A DNA stretch of 64,000 bases from Crossaster papposus (taxonomy: Eukaryota; Echinodermata; Asteroidea; Velatida; Solasteridae): NCBI GenBank assembly GCA_037893245.1, contig JBAIAA010000013.1, forward strand, positions 868,001 to 932,000. Direction: 5' to 3'. Positions 24,808 through 37,841 of the stretch are shown here, piece by piece. The number at the start of each line of letters is the position of its first letter. The stretch's first letter is position 1. A program made the position numbers and the translations under genes. The notes under the pieces are model-generated. The model made no database searches and was not told the origin of the DNA. It saw only the letters and a list, made by a program, of their open reading frames with translations.

Positions 24808-25536
24808 ACAAGTTTTTGGTATGACATGAGGTACTAGACTCGGAGTGACAAAGTAGACACTTTCTTGGTCAGTACCCGAGAGTTTGGTTGACCACAACCT
24901 CGGTCTGCTCAGGATAATTATTTCCTTGAAAGTGATTTCATTTTCATTACAAATAGTTACGCAGAGTGGTGCAGTGGGAAGCGTGATGGGCCCATAACTA
25001 AGGAACCGAGGACCGAAACCTCGCTCTGCTAAACAGGTATTTTTGCTTCACTGTTATTCAAATTTAATAATTATTTTAGAATGTTTTTAGAATGTCTGCT
25101 TTTATTTTGTTTGTTGTTTTTCTAAATTTACATGAGGCATGGTGGCGCAGTGGAAGCTTGCTGGGCCTATAACCCAGAGTGCCGAGGATCAAAACCTCGT
25201 TCTGCTGCTAATAAGTTGTTGGTATGACTTGAAGTACTCGACTCAGAGTGACAAAGTAGATCCTTTCTTGGTCAGTAACCGAGAGTTCGGATGATCATAA
25301 CCTCGGTCTGCTCAGGATAATTTTGTATTTGATAGGGATTTCATTTTCATTAAAAATAGTTACGCAGAGTAGTGCAGCGGGAGCGTGATGGGCCCATAGC
25401 CCAGAGGTCCGAGGACCAAAACCTCGCTTTGCTAACTAGGTATTTTTGCTTCACTGCTATTCACATTTAATAAATATTGTAGAATGTTTTTAGAATGTCT
25501 GCTTTCATTTTGTTTGCATTTTCTAAATTTACATGA

Positions 25537-25608
25537 GGCATAGTGGCGCAGTTGAAGCGTGCTGGGCCCATAACCCAGAGGTCCGAGGATCGAAACCCCG
25601 CTCTGCTA
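25537..25608 (+). tRNA. Type-d iMet(CAU)-like tRNA, copy 32
   Basis: T63 is C (CCCCG), an A-C mismatch in the T stem; first copy with this allele. Next d 802 bp on. Confidence 0.5.
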
Positions 25609-26338
25609 ACAAGTTTTTGGTATGACATGAGGTACTCGACTCGGAGTGACAAAGTAGACACTTTCTTGGTCAGTACCCGAGAGTTTGGTTGACCACAACC
25701 TCGGTCTGCTCAGGATAATTATTTCCTTGAAAGTGATTTCATTTTCATTACAAATAGTTACGCAGAGTGGTGCAGTGGGAAGCGAGATGGGCCCATAACC
25801 CAGAGGCCCGAGGACCGAAACCTCGCTCTGCTAAAGAGGTATTTTTGCTTCACTGTTATTCAAATTTAATAATTATTTTAGAATGTTTTTAGAATGTCTG
25901 CTTTTATTTTGTTTGTTGTTTTTCTAAATTTACATGAGGCATGGTGGCGCAGTGGAAGCTTGCTGGATCTATAGCCTAGAGTGCCGAGGATCAAAACCTC
26001 GTTCTGCTGCTAATAAGTTTTTGGTATGACTTGAAGTACTCGACTCAGAGTGACAAAGTAGACCCTTTCTTAGTCAGTAACCGAGAGTTCGGATGATCAC
26101 AACCTCGGTCTGCTCAGGATAATTTTGTATTTGATAGGGATTTCATTTTCATTAAAAATAGTTACGCAGAGTAGTACAGCGGGAGCGTGATGGGCCCATA
26201 GCCCAGAGGTCCGAGGACCAAAACCTCGCTTTGCTAACTAGTTATTTTTGCTTCACTGCTATTCACATTTAATAAATATTGTAGAATGTTTTTAGAATGT
26301 CTGCTTTCATTTTGTTTGCATTTTCTAAATTTACATGA

Positions 26339-26410
26339 GGCATAGTGGCGCAGTTGAAGCGTGCTGGGCCCATAACCCAGAGGTCTGAGGATCGAAACCT
26401 CGCTCTGCTA
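26339..26410 (+). tRNA. Type-d iMet(CAU)-like tRNA, copy 33
   Basis: C49 is T, a U-G wobble in the T stem. Next d 802 bp on. Confidence 0.55.
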
Positions 26411-27140
26411 ACAAGTTTTTGGTATGACATGAGGTACTCGACTCGGAGTGACAAAGTAGATACTTTCTTGGTCAGTACCCGAGAGTTTGGTTGACCACAA
26501 CCTCGGTCTGCTCAGGATAATTATTTCCTTGAAAGTGATTTCATTTTCATTACAAATAGTTACGCAGAGTGGTGCAGTGGGAAGCGTGATGGGCCCATAA
26601 CCCAGAGGCCCGAGGACCGAAACCTCGCTCTGCTAAAGAGGTATTTTTGCTTCACTGTTATTCAAATTTAATAATTATTTTAGAATGTTTTTAGAATGTC
26701 TGCTTTTATTTTGTTTGTTGTTTTTCTAAATTTACATGAGGCATGGTGGCGCAGTGGAAGCTTGCTGGGCCTATATTCTAGAGTGCCCAGGATCAAAACC
26801 TCGTTCTGCTGCTAATAAGTTTTTGGTATGACTTGAAGTACTCGACTCAGAGTGACAAAGTAGACCCTTTCTTGGTCAGTAACCGAGAGTTCGGATGATC
26901 ACAACCTCGGTCTGCTCAGGATAATTTTGTATTTGATAGGGATTTCATTTTCATTAAAAATAGTTACGCAGAGTAGTGCAGCGGGAGCGTGATGGGCCCA
27001 TAGCCCAGAGGTCCGAGGACCAAAACCTCGCTTTGCTAACTAGGTATTTTTGCTTCACTGCTATTCACATTTAATAAATATTGTAGAATGTTTTTAGAAT
27101 GTCTGCTTTCATTTTGTTTGCATTTTCTAAATTTACATGA

Positions 27141-27212
27141 GGCATAGTGGCGCAGTTGAAGCGTGCTGGGCCCATAACCCAGAGGTCCGAGGATCGAAAC
27201 CTCGCTCTGCTA
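27141..27212 (+). tRNA. Type-d iMet(CAU)-like tRNA, copy 34
   Basis: Consensus body. Next d 541 bp on through a short f and an a/c fusion. Confidence 0.6.
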
Positions 27213-27681
27213 ACAAGTTTTTGGTATGACATGAGGTACTCGACTCGGAGTGACAAAGTAGACACTTTCTTGGTCAGTACCCGAGAGTTTGGTTGACCAC
27301 AACCTCGGTCTGCTCAGGATAATTATTTCCTTGAAAGTGATTTCATTTTCATTACAAATAGTTACGCAGAGTGGTGCAGTGGGAAGCGTGATGGGCCCAG
27401 AGGCCCGAGGACCGAAACCTCGCTCTGCTAAAGAGGTATTTTTGCTTCACTGTTATTCGAATTTAATAATTATTTTAGAATGTTTTTAGAATGTCTGCTT
27501 TTATTTTGTTTGTTGTTTTTCTAAATTTACATGAGGCATGGTGGCGCAGTGGTCCGAGGACCAAAACCTCGCTTTGCTAACTAGGTATTTTTGCTTCACT
27601 GCTATTCACATTTAATAAATATTGTAGAATGTTTTTAGAATGTCTGCTTTCATTTTGTTTGCATTTTCTAAATTTACATGA

Positions 27682-27753
27682 GGCATAGTGGCGCAGTTGA
27701 AGCGTGCTGGGCCCATAACCCAGAGGTCCGAGGATCGAAACCCCGCTCTGCTA
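27682..27753 (+). tRNA. Type-d iMet(CAU)-like tRNA, copy 35
   Basis: CCCCG allele; 2,145-bp duplicate of copy 32. Next d 802 bp on. Confidence 0.5.
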
Positions 27754-28483
27754 ACAAGTTTTTGGTATGACATGAGGTACTCGACTCGGAGTGACAAAGT
27801 AGACACTTTCTTGGTCAGTACCCGAGAGTTTGGTTGACCACAACCTCGGTCTGCTCAGGATAATTATTTCCTTGAAAGTGATTTCATTTTCATTACAAAT
27901 AGTTACGCAGAGTGGTGCAGTGGGAAGCGAGATGGGCCCATAACCCAGAGGCCCGAGGACCGAAACCTCGCTCTGCTAAAGAGGTATTTTTGCTTCACTG
28001 TTATTTAAATTTAATAATTATTTTAGAATGTTTTTAGAATGTCTGCTTTTATTTTGTTTGTTGTTTTTCTAAATTTACATGAGGCATGGTGGCGCAGTGG
28101 AAGCTTGCTGGATCTATAGCCTAGAGTGCCGAGGATCAAAACCTCGTTCTGCTGCTAATAAGTTTTTGGTATGACTTGAAGTACTCGACTCAGAGTGACA
28201 AAGTAGACCCTTTCTTAGTCAGTAACCGAGAGTTCGGATGATCACAACCTCGGTCTGCTCAGGATAATTTTGTATTTGATAGGGATTTCATTTTCATTAA
28301 AAATAGTTACGCAGAGTAGTACAGCGGGAGCGTGATGGGCCCATAGCCCAGAGGTCCGAGGACCAAAACCTCGCTTTGCTAACTAGTTATTTTTGCTTCA
28401 CTGCTATTCACATTTAATAAATATTGTAGAATGTTTTTAGAATGTCTGCTTTCATTTTGTTTGCATTTTCTAAATTAACATGA

Positions 28484-28555
28484 GGCATAGTGGCGCAGTT
28501 GAAGCGTGCTGGGCCCATAACCCAGAGGTCTGAGGATCGAAACCTCGCTCTGCTA
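28484..28555 (+). tRNA. Type-d iMet(CAU)-like tRNA, copy 36
   Basis: Duplicate of copy 33 (T49); 5' spacer has AAATTAACATGA. Next d 802 bp on. Confidence 0.55.
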
Positions 28556-29285
28556 ACAAGTTTTTGGTATGACATGAGGTACTCGACTCGGAGTGACAAA
28601 GTAGATACTTTCTTGGTCAGTACCCGAGAGTTTGGTTGACCACAACCTCGGTCTGCTCAGGATAATTATTTCCTTGAAAGTGATTTCATTTTCATTACAA
28701 ATAGTTACGCAGAGTGGTGCAGTGGGAAGCGTGATGGGCCCATAACCCAGAGGCCCGAGGACCGAAACCTCGCTCTGCTAAAGAGGTATTTTTGCTTCAC
28801 TGTTATTCAAATTTAATAATTATTTTAGAATGTTTTTAGAATGTCTGCTTTTATTTTGTTTGATGTTTTTCTAAATTTACATGAGGCATGGTGGCGCAGT
28901 GGAAGCTTGCTGGGCCTATATTCTAGAGTGCCCAGGATCAAAACCTCGTTCTGCTGCTAATAAGTTTTTGGTATGACTTGAAGTACTCGACTCAGAGTGA
29001 CAAAGTAGACCCTTTCTTGGTCAGTAACCGAGAGTTCGGATGATCACAACCTCGGTCTGCTCAGGATAATTTTGTATTTGATAGGGATTTCATTTTCATT
29101 AAAAATAGTTACGCAGAGTAGTGCAGCGGGAGCGTGATGGGCCCATAGCCCAGAGGTCCGAGGACCAAAACCTCGCTTTGCTAACTAGGTATTTTTGCTT
29201 CACTGCTATTCACATTTAATAAATATTGTAGAATGTTTTTAGAATGTCTGCTTTCATTTTGTTTGCATTTTCTAAATTTACATGA

Positions 29286-29357
29286 GGCATAGTGGCGCAG
29301 TTGAAGCGTGCTGGGCCCATAACCCAGAGGTCCGAGGATCGAAACCTCGCTCTGCTA
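29286..29357 (+). tRNA. Type-d iMet(CAU)-like tRNA, copy 37
   Basis: Consensus body, duplicate of copy 34. Next d 541 bp on. Confidence 0.6.
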
Positions 29358-29826
29358 ACAAGTTTTTGGTATGACATGAGGTACTCGACTCGGAGTGACA
29401 AAGTAGACACTTTCTTGGTCAGTACCCGAGAGTTTGGTTGACCACAACCTCGGTCTGCTCAGGATAATTATTTCCTTGAAAGTGATTTCATTTTCATTAC
29501 AAATAGTTACGCAGAGTGGTGCAGTGGGAAGCGTGATGGGCCCAGAGGCCCGAGGACCGAAACCTCGCTCTGCTAAAGAGGTATTTTTGCTTCACTGTTA
29601 TTCGAATTTAATAATTATTTTAGAATGTTTTTAGAATGTCTGCTTTTATTTTGTTTGTTGTTTTTCTAAATTTACATGAGGCATGGTGGCGCAGTGGTCC
29701 GAGGACCAAAACCTCGCTTTGCTAACTAGGTATTTTTGCTTCACTGCTATTCACATTTAATAAATATTGTAGAATGTTTTTAGAATGTCTGCTTTCATTT
29801 TGTTTGCATTTTCTAAATTTACATGA

Positions 29827-29898
29827 GGCATAGTGGCGCAGTTGAAGCGTGCTGGGCCCATAACCCAGAGGTCCGAGGATCGAAACCCCGCTCTGCTA
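29827..29898 (+). tRNA. Type-d iMet(CAU)-like tRNA, copy 38
   Basis: CCCCG allele; the following e reads CCTAGGTCTGCT. Next d 802 bp on. Confidence 0.5.
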
Positions 29899-30628
29899 AC
29901 AAGTTTTTGGTATGACATGAGGTACTCGACTCGGAGTGACAAAGTAGACACTTTCTTGGTCAGTACCCGAGAGTTTGGTTGACCACAACCTAGGTCTGCT
30001 CAGGATAATTATTTCCTTGAAAGTGATTTCATTTTCATTACAAATAGTTACGCAGAGTGGTGCAGTGGGAAGCGAGATGGGCCCATAACCCAGAGGCCCG
30101 AGGACCGAAACCTCGCTCTGCTAAAGAGGTATTTTTGCTTCACTGTTATTCAAATTTAATAATTATTTTAGAATGTTTTTAGAATGTCTGCTTTTATTTT
30201 GTTTGTTGTTTTTCTAAATTTACATGAGGCATGGTGGCGCAGTGGAAGCTTGCTGGGCCTATATTCTAGAGTGCCGAGGATCAAAACCTCGTTCTGCTGC
30301 TAATAAGTTTTTGGTATGACTTGAAGTACTCGACTCAGAGTGACAAAGTAGACCCTTTCTTGGTCAGTAACCGAGAGTTCGGATGATCACAACCTCGGTC
30401 TGCTCAGGATAATTTTGTATTTGATAGGGATTTCATTTTCATTAAAAATAGTTACGCAGAGTAGTGCAGCGGGAGCGTGATGGGCCCATAGCCCAGAGGT
30501 CCGAGGACCAAAACCTCGCTTTGCTAACTAGGTATTTTTGCTTCACTGCTATTCACATTTAATAAATATTGTAGAATGTTTTTAGAATGTCTGCTTTCAT
30601 TTTGTTTGCATTTTCTAAATTTACATGA

Positions 30629-30700
30629 GGCATAGTGGCGCAGTTGAAGCGTGCTGGGCCCATAACCCAGAGGTCCGAGGATCGAAACCTCGCTTTGCTA
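30629..30700 (+). tRNA. Type-d iMet(CAU)-like tRNA, copy 39
   Basis: 3' acceptor strand is CTTTGCT as in type c (C68 to T), a possible conversion from c. Next d 541 bp on. Confidence 0.55.
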
Positions 30701-31169
30701 ACAAGTTTTTGGTATGACATGAGGTACTCGACTCGGAGTGACAAAGTAGACACTTTCTTGGTCAGTACCCGAGAGTTTGGTTGACCACAACCTCGGTCTG
30801 CTCAGGATAATTATTTCCTTGAAAGTGATTTCATTTTCATTACAAATAGTTACGCAGAGTGGTGCAGTGGGAAGCGTGATGGGCCCAGAGGCCCGAGGAC
30901 CGAAACCTCGCTCTGCTAAAGAGGTATTTTTGCTTCACTGTTATTCAAATTTAATAATTATTTTAGAATGTTTTTAGAATGTCTGCTTTTATTTTGTTTG
31001 TTGTTTTTCTAAATTTACATGAGGCATGGTGGCGCAGTGGTCCGAGGACCAAAACCTCGCTTTGCTAACTAGGTATTTTTGCTTCACTGCTATTCACATT
31101 TAATAAATATTGTAGAATGTTTTTAGAATGTCTGCTTTCATTTTGTTTGCATTTTCTAAATTTACATGA

Positions 31170-31241
31170 GGCATAGTGGCGCAGTTGAAGCGTGCTGGGC
31201 CCATAACCCAGAGGTCCGAGGATTGAAACCCCGCTCTGCTA
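31170..31241 (+). tRNA. Type-d iMet(CAU)-like tRNA, copy 40
   Basis: T-loop C56 is T as well as the CCCCG change, so box B is weakened. Next d 802 bp on. Confidence 0.45.
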
Positions 31242-31971
31242 ACAAGTTTTTGGTATGACATGAGGTACTCGACTCGGAGTGACAAAGTAGACACTTTCTT
31301 GGTCAGTACCCGAGAGTTTGGTTGACCACAACCTAGGTCTGCTCAGGATAATTATTTCCTTGAAAGTGATTTCATTTTCATTACAAATAGTTACGCAGAG
31401 TGGTGCAGTGGGAAGCGAGATGGGCCCATAACCCAGAGGCCCGAGGACCGAAACCTCGCTCTGCTAAAGAGGTATTTTTGCTTCACTGTTATTCAAATTT
31501 AATAATTATTTTAGAATGTTTTTAGAATGTCTGCTTTTATTTTATTTGTTGTTTTTCTAAATTTACATGAGGCATGGTGGCGCAGTGGAAGCTTGCTGGG
31601 CCTATAACCCAGAGTGCCGAGGATCAAAACCTCGTTCTGCTGCTAATAAGTTGTTGGTATGACTTGAAGTACTCGACTCAGAGTGACAAAGTAGACCCTT
31701 TCTTGGTCAGTAACCGAAAGTTCGGATGATCACAACCTCGGTCTGCTCAAGATAATTTTGTATTTGATAGGGATTTCATTTTCATTAAAAATAGTTACGC
31801 AGAGTAGTGCAGCGGGAGCGTGATGGGCCCATAGCCCAGAGGTCCGAGGACCAAAACCTCGCTTTGCTAACTAGGTATTTTTGCTTCACTGCTATTCACA
31901 TTTAATAAATATTGTAGAATGTTTTTAGAATGTCTGCTTTCATTTTGTTTGCATTTTCTAAATTTACATGA

Positions 31972-32043
31972 GGCATAGTGGCGCAGTTGAAGCGTGCTGG
32001 GCCCATAACCCAGAGGTCCGAGGATCGAAACCTCGCTCTGCTA
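31972..32043 (+). tRNA. Type-d iMet(CAU)-like tRNA, copy 41
   Basis: Consensus body; trailer ATAAG before T5. The a upstream lacks its T5 run. Next d 548 bp on. Confidence 0.6.
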
Positions 32044-32519
32044 ATAAGTTTTTGGTATGACATGAGGTACTCGACTCGGAGTGACAAAGTAGACACTTTC
32101 TTGGTCAGTACCCGAGAGTTTGGTTGACCACAACCTCGGTCTGCTCAGGATAATTATTTCCTTGAAAGTGATTTCATTTTCATTACAAATAGTTACGCAG
32201 AGTGGTGCAGTGGGAAGCGTGATGGGCCCATAACCCAGAGGCCCGAGGACCGAAACCTCGCTCTGCTAAAGAGGTATTTTTGCTTCACTGTTATTCAAAT
32301 TTAATAATTATTTTAGAATGTTTTTAGAATGTCTGCTTTTATTTTGTTTGTTGTTTTTCTAAATTTACATGAGGCATGGTGGCGCAGTGGTCCGAGGACC
32401 AAAACCTCGCTTTGCTAACTAGGTATTTTTGCTTCACTGCTATTCACATTTAATAAATATTGTAGAATGTTTTTAGAATGTCTGCTTTCATTTTGTTTGC
32501 ATTTTCTAAATTTACATGA

Positions 32520-32591
32520 GGCATAGTGGCGCAGTTGAAGCGTGCTGGGCCCATAACCCAGAGGTCCGAGGATCGAAACCCCGCTCTGCTA
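32520..32591 (+). tRNA. Type-d iMet(CAU)-like tRNA, copy 42
   Basis: CCCCG allele; T5 followed by AGTATG instead of GGTATG, shared with copies 49 and 57. Next d 802 bp on. Confidence 0.5.
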
Positions 32592-33321
32592 ACAAGTTTT
32601 TAGTATGACATGAGGTACTCGACTCGGAGTGACAAAGTAGACACTTTCTTGGTCAGTACCCGAGAGTTTGGTTGACCACAACCTCGGTCTGCTCAGGATA
32701 ATTATTTCCTTGAAAGTGATTTCATTTTCATTACAAATAGTTACGCAGAGTGGTGCAGTGGGAAGCGAGATGGGCCCATAACCCAGAGGCCCGAGGACCG
32801 AAACCTCGCTTTGCTAAAGAGGTATTTTTGCTTCACTGTTATTCAAATTTAATAATTATTTTAGAATGTTTTTAGAATGTCTGCTTTTATTTTGTTTGTT
32901 GTTTTTCTAAATTTACATGAGGCATGGTGGCGCAGTGGAAGCTTGCTGGACCTATAACCCAGAGTGCCGAGGATCAAAACCTCGTTCTGCTGCTAATAAG
33001 TTGTTGGTATGACTTGAAGTACTCGACTCAGAGTGACAAAGTAGACCCTTTCTTGGTCAGTAACCGAGAGTTCGGATGATCACAACCTCGGTCTGCTCAG
33101 GATAATTTTGTATTTGATAGGGATTTCATTTTCATTAAAAATAGTTACGCAGAGTAGTGCAGCGGGAGCGTGATGGGCCCATAGCCCAGAGGTCCGAGGA
33201 CCAAAACCTCGCTTTGCTAACTAGGTATTTTTGCTTCACTGCTATTCACATTTCATAAATATTGTAGAATGTTTTTAGAATGTCTGCTTTCATTTTGTTT
33301 GCATTTTCTAAATTTACATGA

Positions 33322-33393
33322 GGCATAGTGGCGCAGTTGAAGCGTGCTGGGCCCATAACCCAGAGGTCCGAGGATCGAAACCCCGCTCTGCTA
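33322..33393 (+). tRNA. Type-d iMet(CAU)-like tRNA, copy 43
   Basis: CCCCG allele. Next d 952 bp on; after b the array switches to f instead of c. Confidence 0.5.
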
Positions 33394-34273
33394 ACAAGTT
33401 TTTGGTATGACATGAGGTACTCGACTCGGAGTGACAAAGTAGACACTTTCTTGGTCAGTACCCGAGAGTTTGGTTGACCACAACCTAGGTCTGCTCAGGA
33501 TAATTATTTCCTTGAAAGTGATTTCATTTTCATTACAAATAGTTACGCAGAGTGGTGCAGTGGGAAGCGAGATGGGCCCATAACCCAGAGGCCCGAGGAC
33601 CGAAACCTCGCTCTGCTAAAGAGGTATTTTTGCTTCACTGTTATTCAAATTTAATAATTATTTTAGAATGTTTTTAGAATGTCTGCTTTTATTTTGTTTG
33701 TTGTTTTTCTAAATTTACATGAGGCATGGTGGCGCAGTGGAAGCTTGCTGGGCCTATAACCCAGAGTGCCGAGGATCAAAACCTCGTTCTGCTGCTAATA
33801 AGTTTTTGGTATGACTTGAAGTACTCGACTCGGAGTGACAAAGTAGACCCTTTCTTGGTCAGTAACCGAGAGTTCGGATGATCACAACCTCGGTCTGCTC
33901 AGGATAATTTTGTATTTGATAGGGATTTCATTTTCATTACAAATAGTTACGCAGAGTGGTGCAGTGGGAAGCGTGATGGGCCCATAACCCAGAGGCCCGA
34001 GGACCGAAACCTCGCTCTGCTAAAGAGGTATTTTTGCTTCACTGTTATTCAAATTTAATAATTATTTTAGAATGTTTTTAGAATGTCTGCTTTTATTTTG
34101 TTTGTTGTTTTTCTAAATTTACATGAGGCATGGTGGCGCAGTGGTCCGAGGACCAAAACCTCGCTTTGCTAACTAGGTATTTTTGCTTCACTGCTATTCA
34201 CATTTAATAAATATTGTAGAATGTTTTTAGAATGTCTGCTTTCATTTTGTTTGCATTTTCTAAATTTACATGA

Positions 34274-34345
34274 GGCATAGTGGCGCAGTTGAAGCGTGCT
34301 GGGCCCATAACCCAGAGGTCCGAGGATCGAAACCTCGCTCTGCTA
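34274..34345 (+). tRNA. Type-d iMet(CAU)-like tRNA, copy 44
   Basis: Consensus body downstream of an a/c fusion. Next d 802 bp on. Confidence 0.6.
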
Positions 34346-35075
34346 ACAAGTTTTTGGTATGACATGAGGTACTCGACTCGGAGTGAAAAAGTAGACACTT
34401 TCTTGGTCAGTACCCGAGAGTTTGGTTGACCACAACCTCGGTCTGCTCAGGATAATTATTTCCTTGAAAGTGATTTCATTTTCATTACAAATAGTTACGC
34501 AGAGTGGTGCAATGGGAAGCGTGATGGGCCCATAACCCAGAGGCCCGAGGACCGAAACCTCGCTCTGCTAAAGAGGTATTTTTGCTTCACTGTTATTCAA
34601 ATTTAATAATTATTTTAGAATGTTTTTAGAATGTCTGCTTTTATTTTGTTTGTTGTTTTTCTAAATTTACATGAGGCATGGTGGCGCAGTGGAAGCTTGC
34701 TGGGCCTATAACCCAGAGTGCCGAGGAACAAAACCTCGTTCTGCTGCTAATAAGTTTTTGGTATGACTTGAAGTACTCGACTCAGAGTGACAAAGTAGAT
34801 CCTTTCTTGGTCAGTAACCGAGAGTTCGGATGATCACAACCTCGGTCTGCTCAGGATAATTTTGTATTTGATAGGGATTTCATTTTCATTAAAAATAGTT
34901 ACGCAGAGTAGTGCAGCGGGAGCGTGATGGGCCCATAGCCCAGAGGTCCGAGGACCAAAACCTCGCTTTGCTAACTAGGTATTTTTGCTTCACTGCTATT
35001 CACATTTAATAAATATTGTATAATGTTTTTAGAATGTCTGCTTTCATTTTGTTTGCATTTTCTAAATTTACATGA

Positions 35076-35147
35076 GGCATAGTGGCGCAGTTGAAGCGTG
35101 CTGGGCCCATAACCCAGAGGTCTGAGGATCGAAACCCCGCTCTGCTA
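35076..35147 (+). tRNA. Type-d iMet(CAU)-like tRNA, copy 45
   Basis: Combines T49 and CCCCG, two T-stem defects. Next d 952 bp on, through a c/f chimera at about 35704. Confidence 0.45.
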
Positions 35148-36027
35148 ACAAGTTTTTGGTATGACATGAGGTACTCGACTCGGAGTGACAAAGTAGACAC
35201 TTTCTTGGTCAGTACCCGAGAGTTTGGTTGACCACAACCTAGGTCTGCTCAGGATAATTATTTCCTTGAAAGTGATTTCATTTTCATTACAAATAGTTAC
35301 GCAGAGTGGTGCAGTGGGAAGCGAGATGGGCCCATAACCCAGAGGCCCGAGGACCGAAACCTCGCTCTGCTAAAGAGGTATTTTTGCTTCACTGTTATTC
35401 AAATTTAATAATTATTTTAGAATGTTTTTAGAATGTCTACTTTTATTTTGTTTGTGGTTTTTCTAAATTTACATGAGGCATGGTGGCGCAGTGGAAGCTT
35501 GCTGGGCCTATAACCCAGAGTGCCGAGGATCAAAACCTCGTTCTGCTGCTAATAAGTTTGTGGTATGACTTGAAGTACTCGACTCAGAGTGACAAAGTAG
35601 ACCCTTTCTTGGTCAGTAACCGAGAGTTCGGATGATCACAACCTCGGACTGCTCAGGATAATTTTGTATTTGATAGGGATTTCATTTTCATTAAAAATAG
35701 TTACGCAGAGTAGTGCAGCGGGAAGCGTGATGGGCCCATAACCCAGAGGCCCGAGGACCGAAACCTCGCTCTGCTAAAGAGGTATTTTTGCTTCACTGTT
35801 ATTCAAATTTAATAATTATTTTAGAATGTTTTTAGAATGTCTGCTTTTATTTTGTTTGTTGTTTTTCTAAATTTACATGAGGCATGGTGGCGCAGTGGTC
35901 CGAGGACCAAAACCTCGCTTTGCTAACTAGGTATTTTTGCTTCACTGATATTCACATTTAATAAATATTGTAGAATGTTTTTAGAATGTCTGCTTTCATT
36001 TTGTTTACATTTTCTAAATTTACATGA

Positions 36028-36099
36028 GGCATAGTGGCGCAGTTGAAGCGTGCTGGGCCCATAACCCAGAGGTCCGAGGATCGAAACCTCGCTCTGCTA
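36028..36099 (+). tRNA. Type-d iMet(CAU)-like tRNA, copy 46
   Basis: Consensus body. Followed by e and an f/c chimera that also lacks the anticodon; next d only 392 bp on. Confidence 0.6.
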
Positions 36100-36419
36100 A
36101 CAAGTTTTTGGTATGACATGAGGTACTCGACTCGGAGTGACAAAGTAGACACTTTCTTGGTCAGTACCCGAGAGTTTGGTTGACCACAACCTCGGTCTGC
36201 TCAGGATAATTATTTCCTTGAAAGTGATTTCATTTTCATTACAAATAGTTACGCAGAGTGGTGCAGTGGGAAGCGTGATGGGCCCAGAGGCCCGAGGACC
36301 GAAACCTCGCTTTGCTAACTAGGTATTTTTGCTTCACTGCTATTCACATTTAATAAATATTGTAGAATGTTTTTAGAATGTCTGCTTTCATTTTGTTTGC
36401 ATTTTCTAAATTTACATGA

Positions 36420-36491
36420 GGCATAGTGGCGCAGTTGAAGCGTGCTGGGCCCATAACCCAGAGGTCCGAGGATCGAAACCCCGCTCTGCTA
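36420..36491 (+). tRNA. Type-d iMet(CAU)-like tRNA, copy 47
   Basis: CCCCG allele. Next d 802 bp on; the a in between has GCTAGGCC. Confidence 0.5.
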
Positions 36492-37221
36492 ACAAGTTTT
36501 TGGTATGACATGAGGTACTCGACTCGGAGTGACAAAGTAGACACTTTCTTGGTCAGTACCCGAGAGTTTGGTTGACCACAACCTAGGTCTGCTCAGGATA
36601 ATTATTTCCTTGAAAGTGATTTCATTTTCATTACAAATAGTTACGCAGAGTGGTGCAGTGGGAAGCGAGATGGGCCCATAACCCAGAGGCCCGAGGACCG
36701 AAACCTCGCTCTGCTAAAGAGGTATTTTTGCTTCACTGTTATTCAAATTTAATAATTATTTTAGAATGTTTTTAGAATGTCTGCTTTTATTTTGTTTGTT
36801 GTTTTTCTAAATTTACATGAGGCATGGTGGCGCAGTGGAAGCTTGCTAGGCCTATAACCCAGAGTGCCGAGGATCAAAACCTCGTTCTGCTGCTAATAAG
36901 TTTTTGGTATGACTTGAAGTACTCGACTCAGAGTGACAAAGTAGACCCTTTCTTGGTCAGTAACCGAGAGTTCGGATGATCACAACCTCGGTCTGCTCAG
37001 GATAATTTTGTATTTGATAGGGATTTCATTTTCATTAAAAATAGTTACGCAGAGTAGTGCAGCAGGAGCGTGATGGGCCCATAGCCCAGAGGTCCGAGGA
37101 CCAAAACCTCGCTTTGCTAACTAGGTATTTTTGCTTCACTGCTATTCACATTTAATAAATATTGTAGAATGTTTTTAGAATGTCTGCTTTCATTTTGTTT
37201 GTATTTTCTAAATTTACATGA

Positions 37222-37293
37222 GGCATAGTGGCGCAGTTGAAGCGTGCTGGGCCCATAACCCAGAGGTCCGAGGATCGAAACCTCGCTCTGCTA
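37222..37293 (+). tRNA. Type-d iMet(CAU)-like tRNA, copy 48
   Basis: Consensus body. Next d 548 bp on. Confidence 0.6.
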
Positions 37294-37769
37294 ACAAGTT
37301 TTTGGTATGACATGAGGTACTCGACTCGGAGTGACAAAGTAGACACTTTCTTGGTCAGTACCCGAGAGTTTGGTTGACCACAACCTCGGTCTGCTCAGGA
37401 TAATTATTTCCTTGAAAGTGATTTCATTTTCATTACAAATAGTTACGCAGAGTGGTGCAGTGGGAAGCGTGATGGGCCCATAACCCAGAGGCCCGAGGAC
37501 CGAAACCTCGCTCTGCTAAACAGGTATTTTTGCTTCACTGTTATTCAAATTTAATAATTATTTTAGAATGTTTTTAGAATGTCTGCTTTTATTTTGTTTG
37601 TTGTTTTTCTAAATTTACATGAGGCATGGTGGCGCAGTGGTCCGAGGACCAAAACCTCGCTTTGCTAACTAGGTATTTTTGCTTCACTGCTATTCACATT
37701 TAATAAATATTGTAGAATGTTTTTAGAATGTCTGCTTTCATTTTGTTTGCATTTTCTAAATTTACATGA

Positions 37770-37841
37770 GGCATAGTGGCGCAGTTGAAGCGTGCTGGGC
37801 CCATAACCCAGAGGTCCGAGGATCGAAACCCCGCTCTGCTA
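37770..37841 (+). tRNA. Type-d iMet(CAU)-like tRNA, copy 49
   Basis: CCCCG allele with the AGTATG trailer. Next d 802 bp on. Confidence 0.5.

Larger units (their letters stand above)
25391..31022 (+). repeat. Tandem duplications, period 2,145 bp
   Basis: About 25391-27535 and 27536-29680 are copies 2,145 bp apart. Shared private marks include the a variant GGATCTATAGCCTAGA (about 25966 and 28111), the a variant GGCCTATATTCTAG (about 26768 and 28913), the d variant TCTGAGG (26339 and 28484) and GATACTTTC just after. A third copy, about 29681-31022, is shorter by 802 bp, as expected if one HOR was lost. It keeps the TATATTCTAG a allele at about 30257. Confidence 0.85.
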
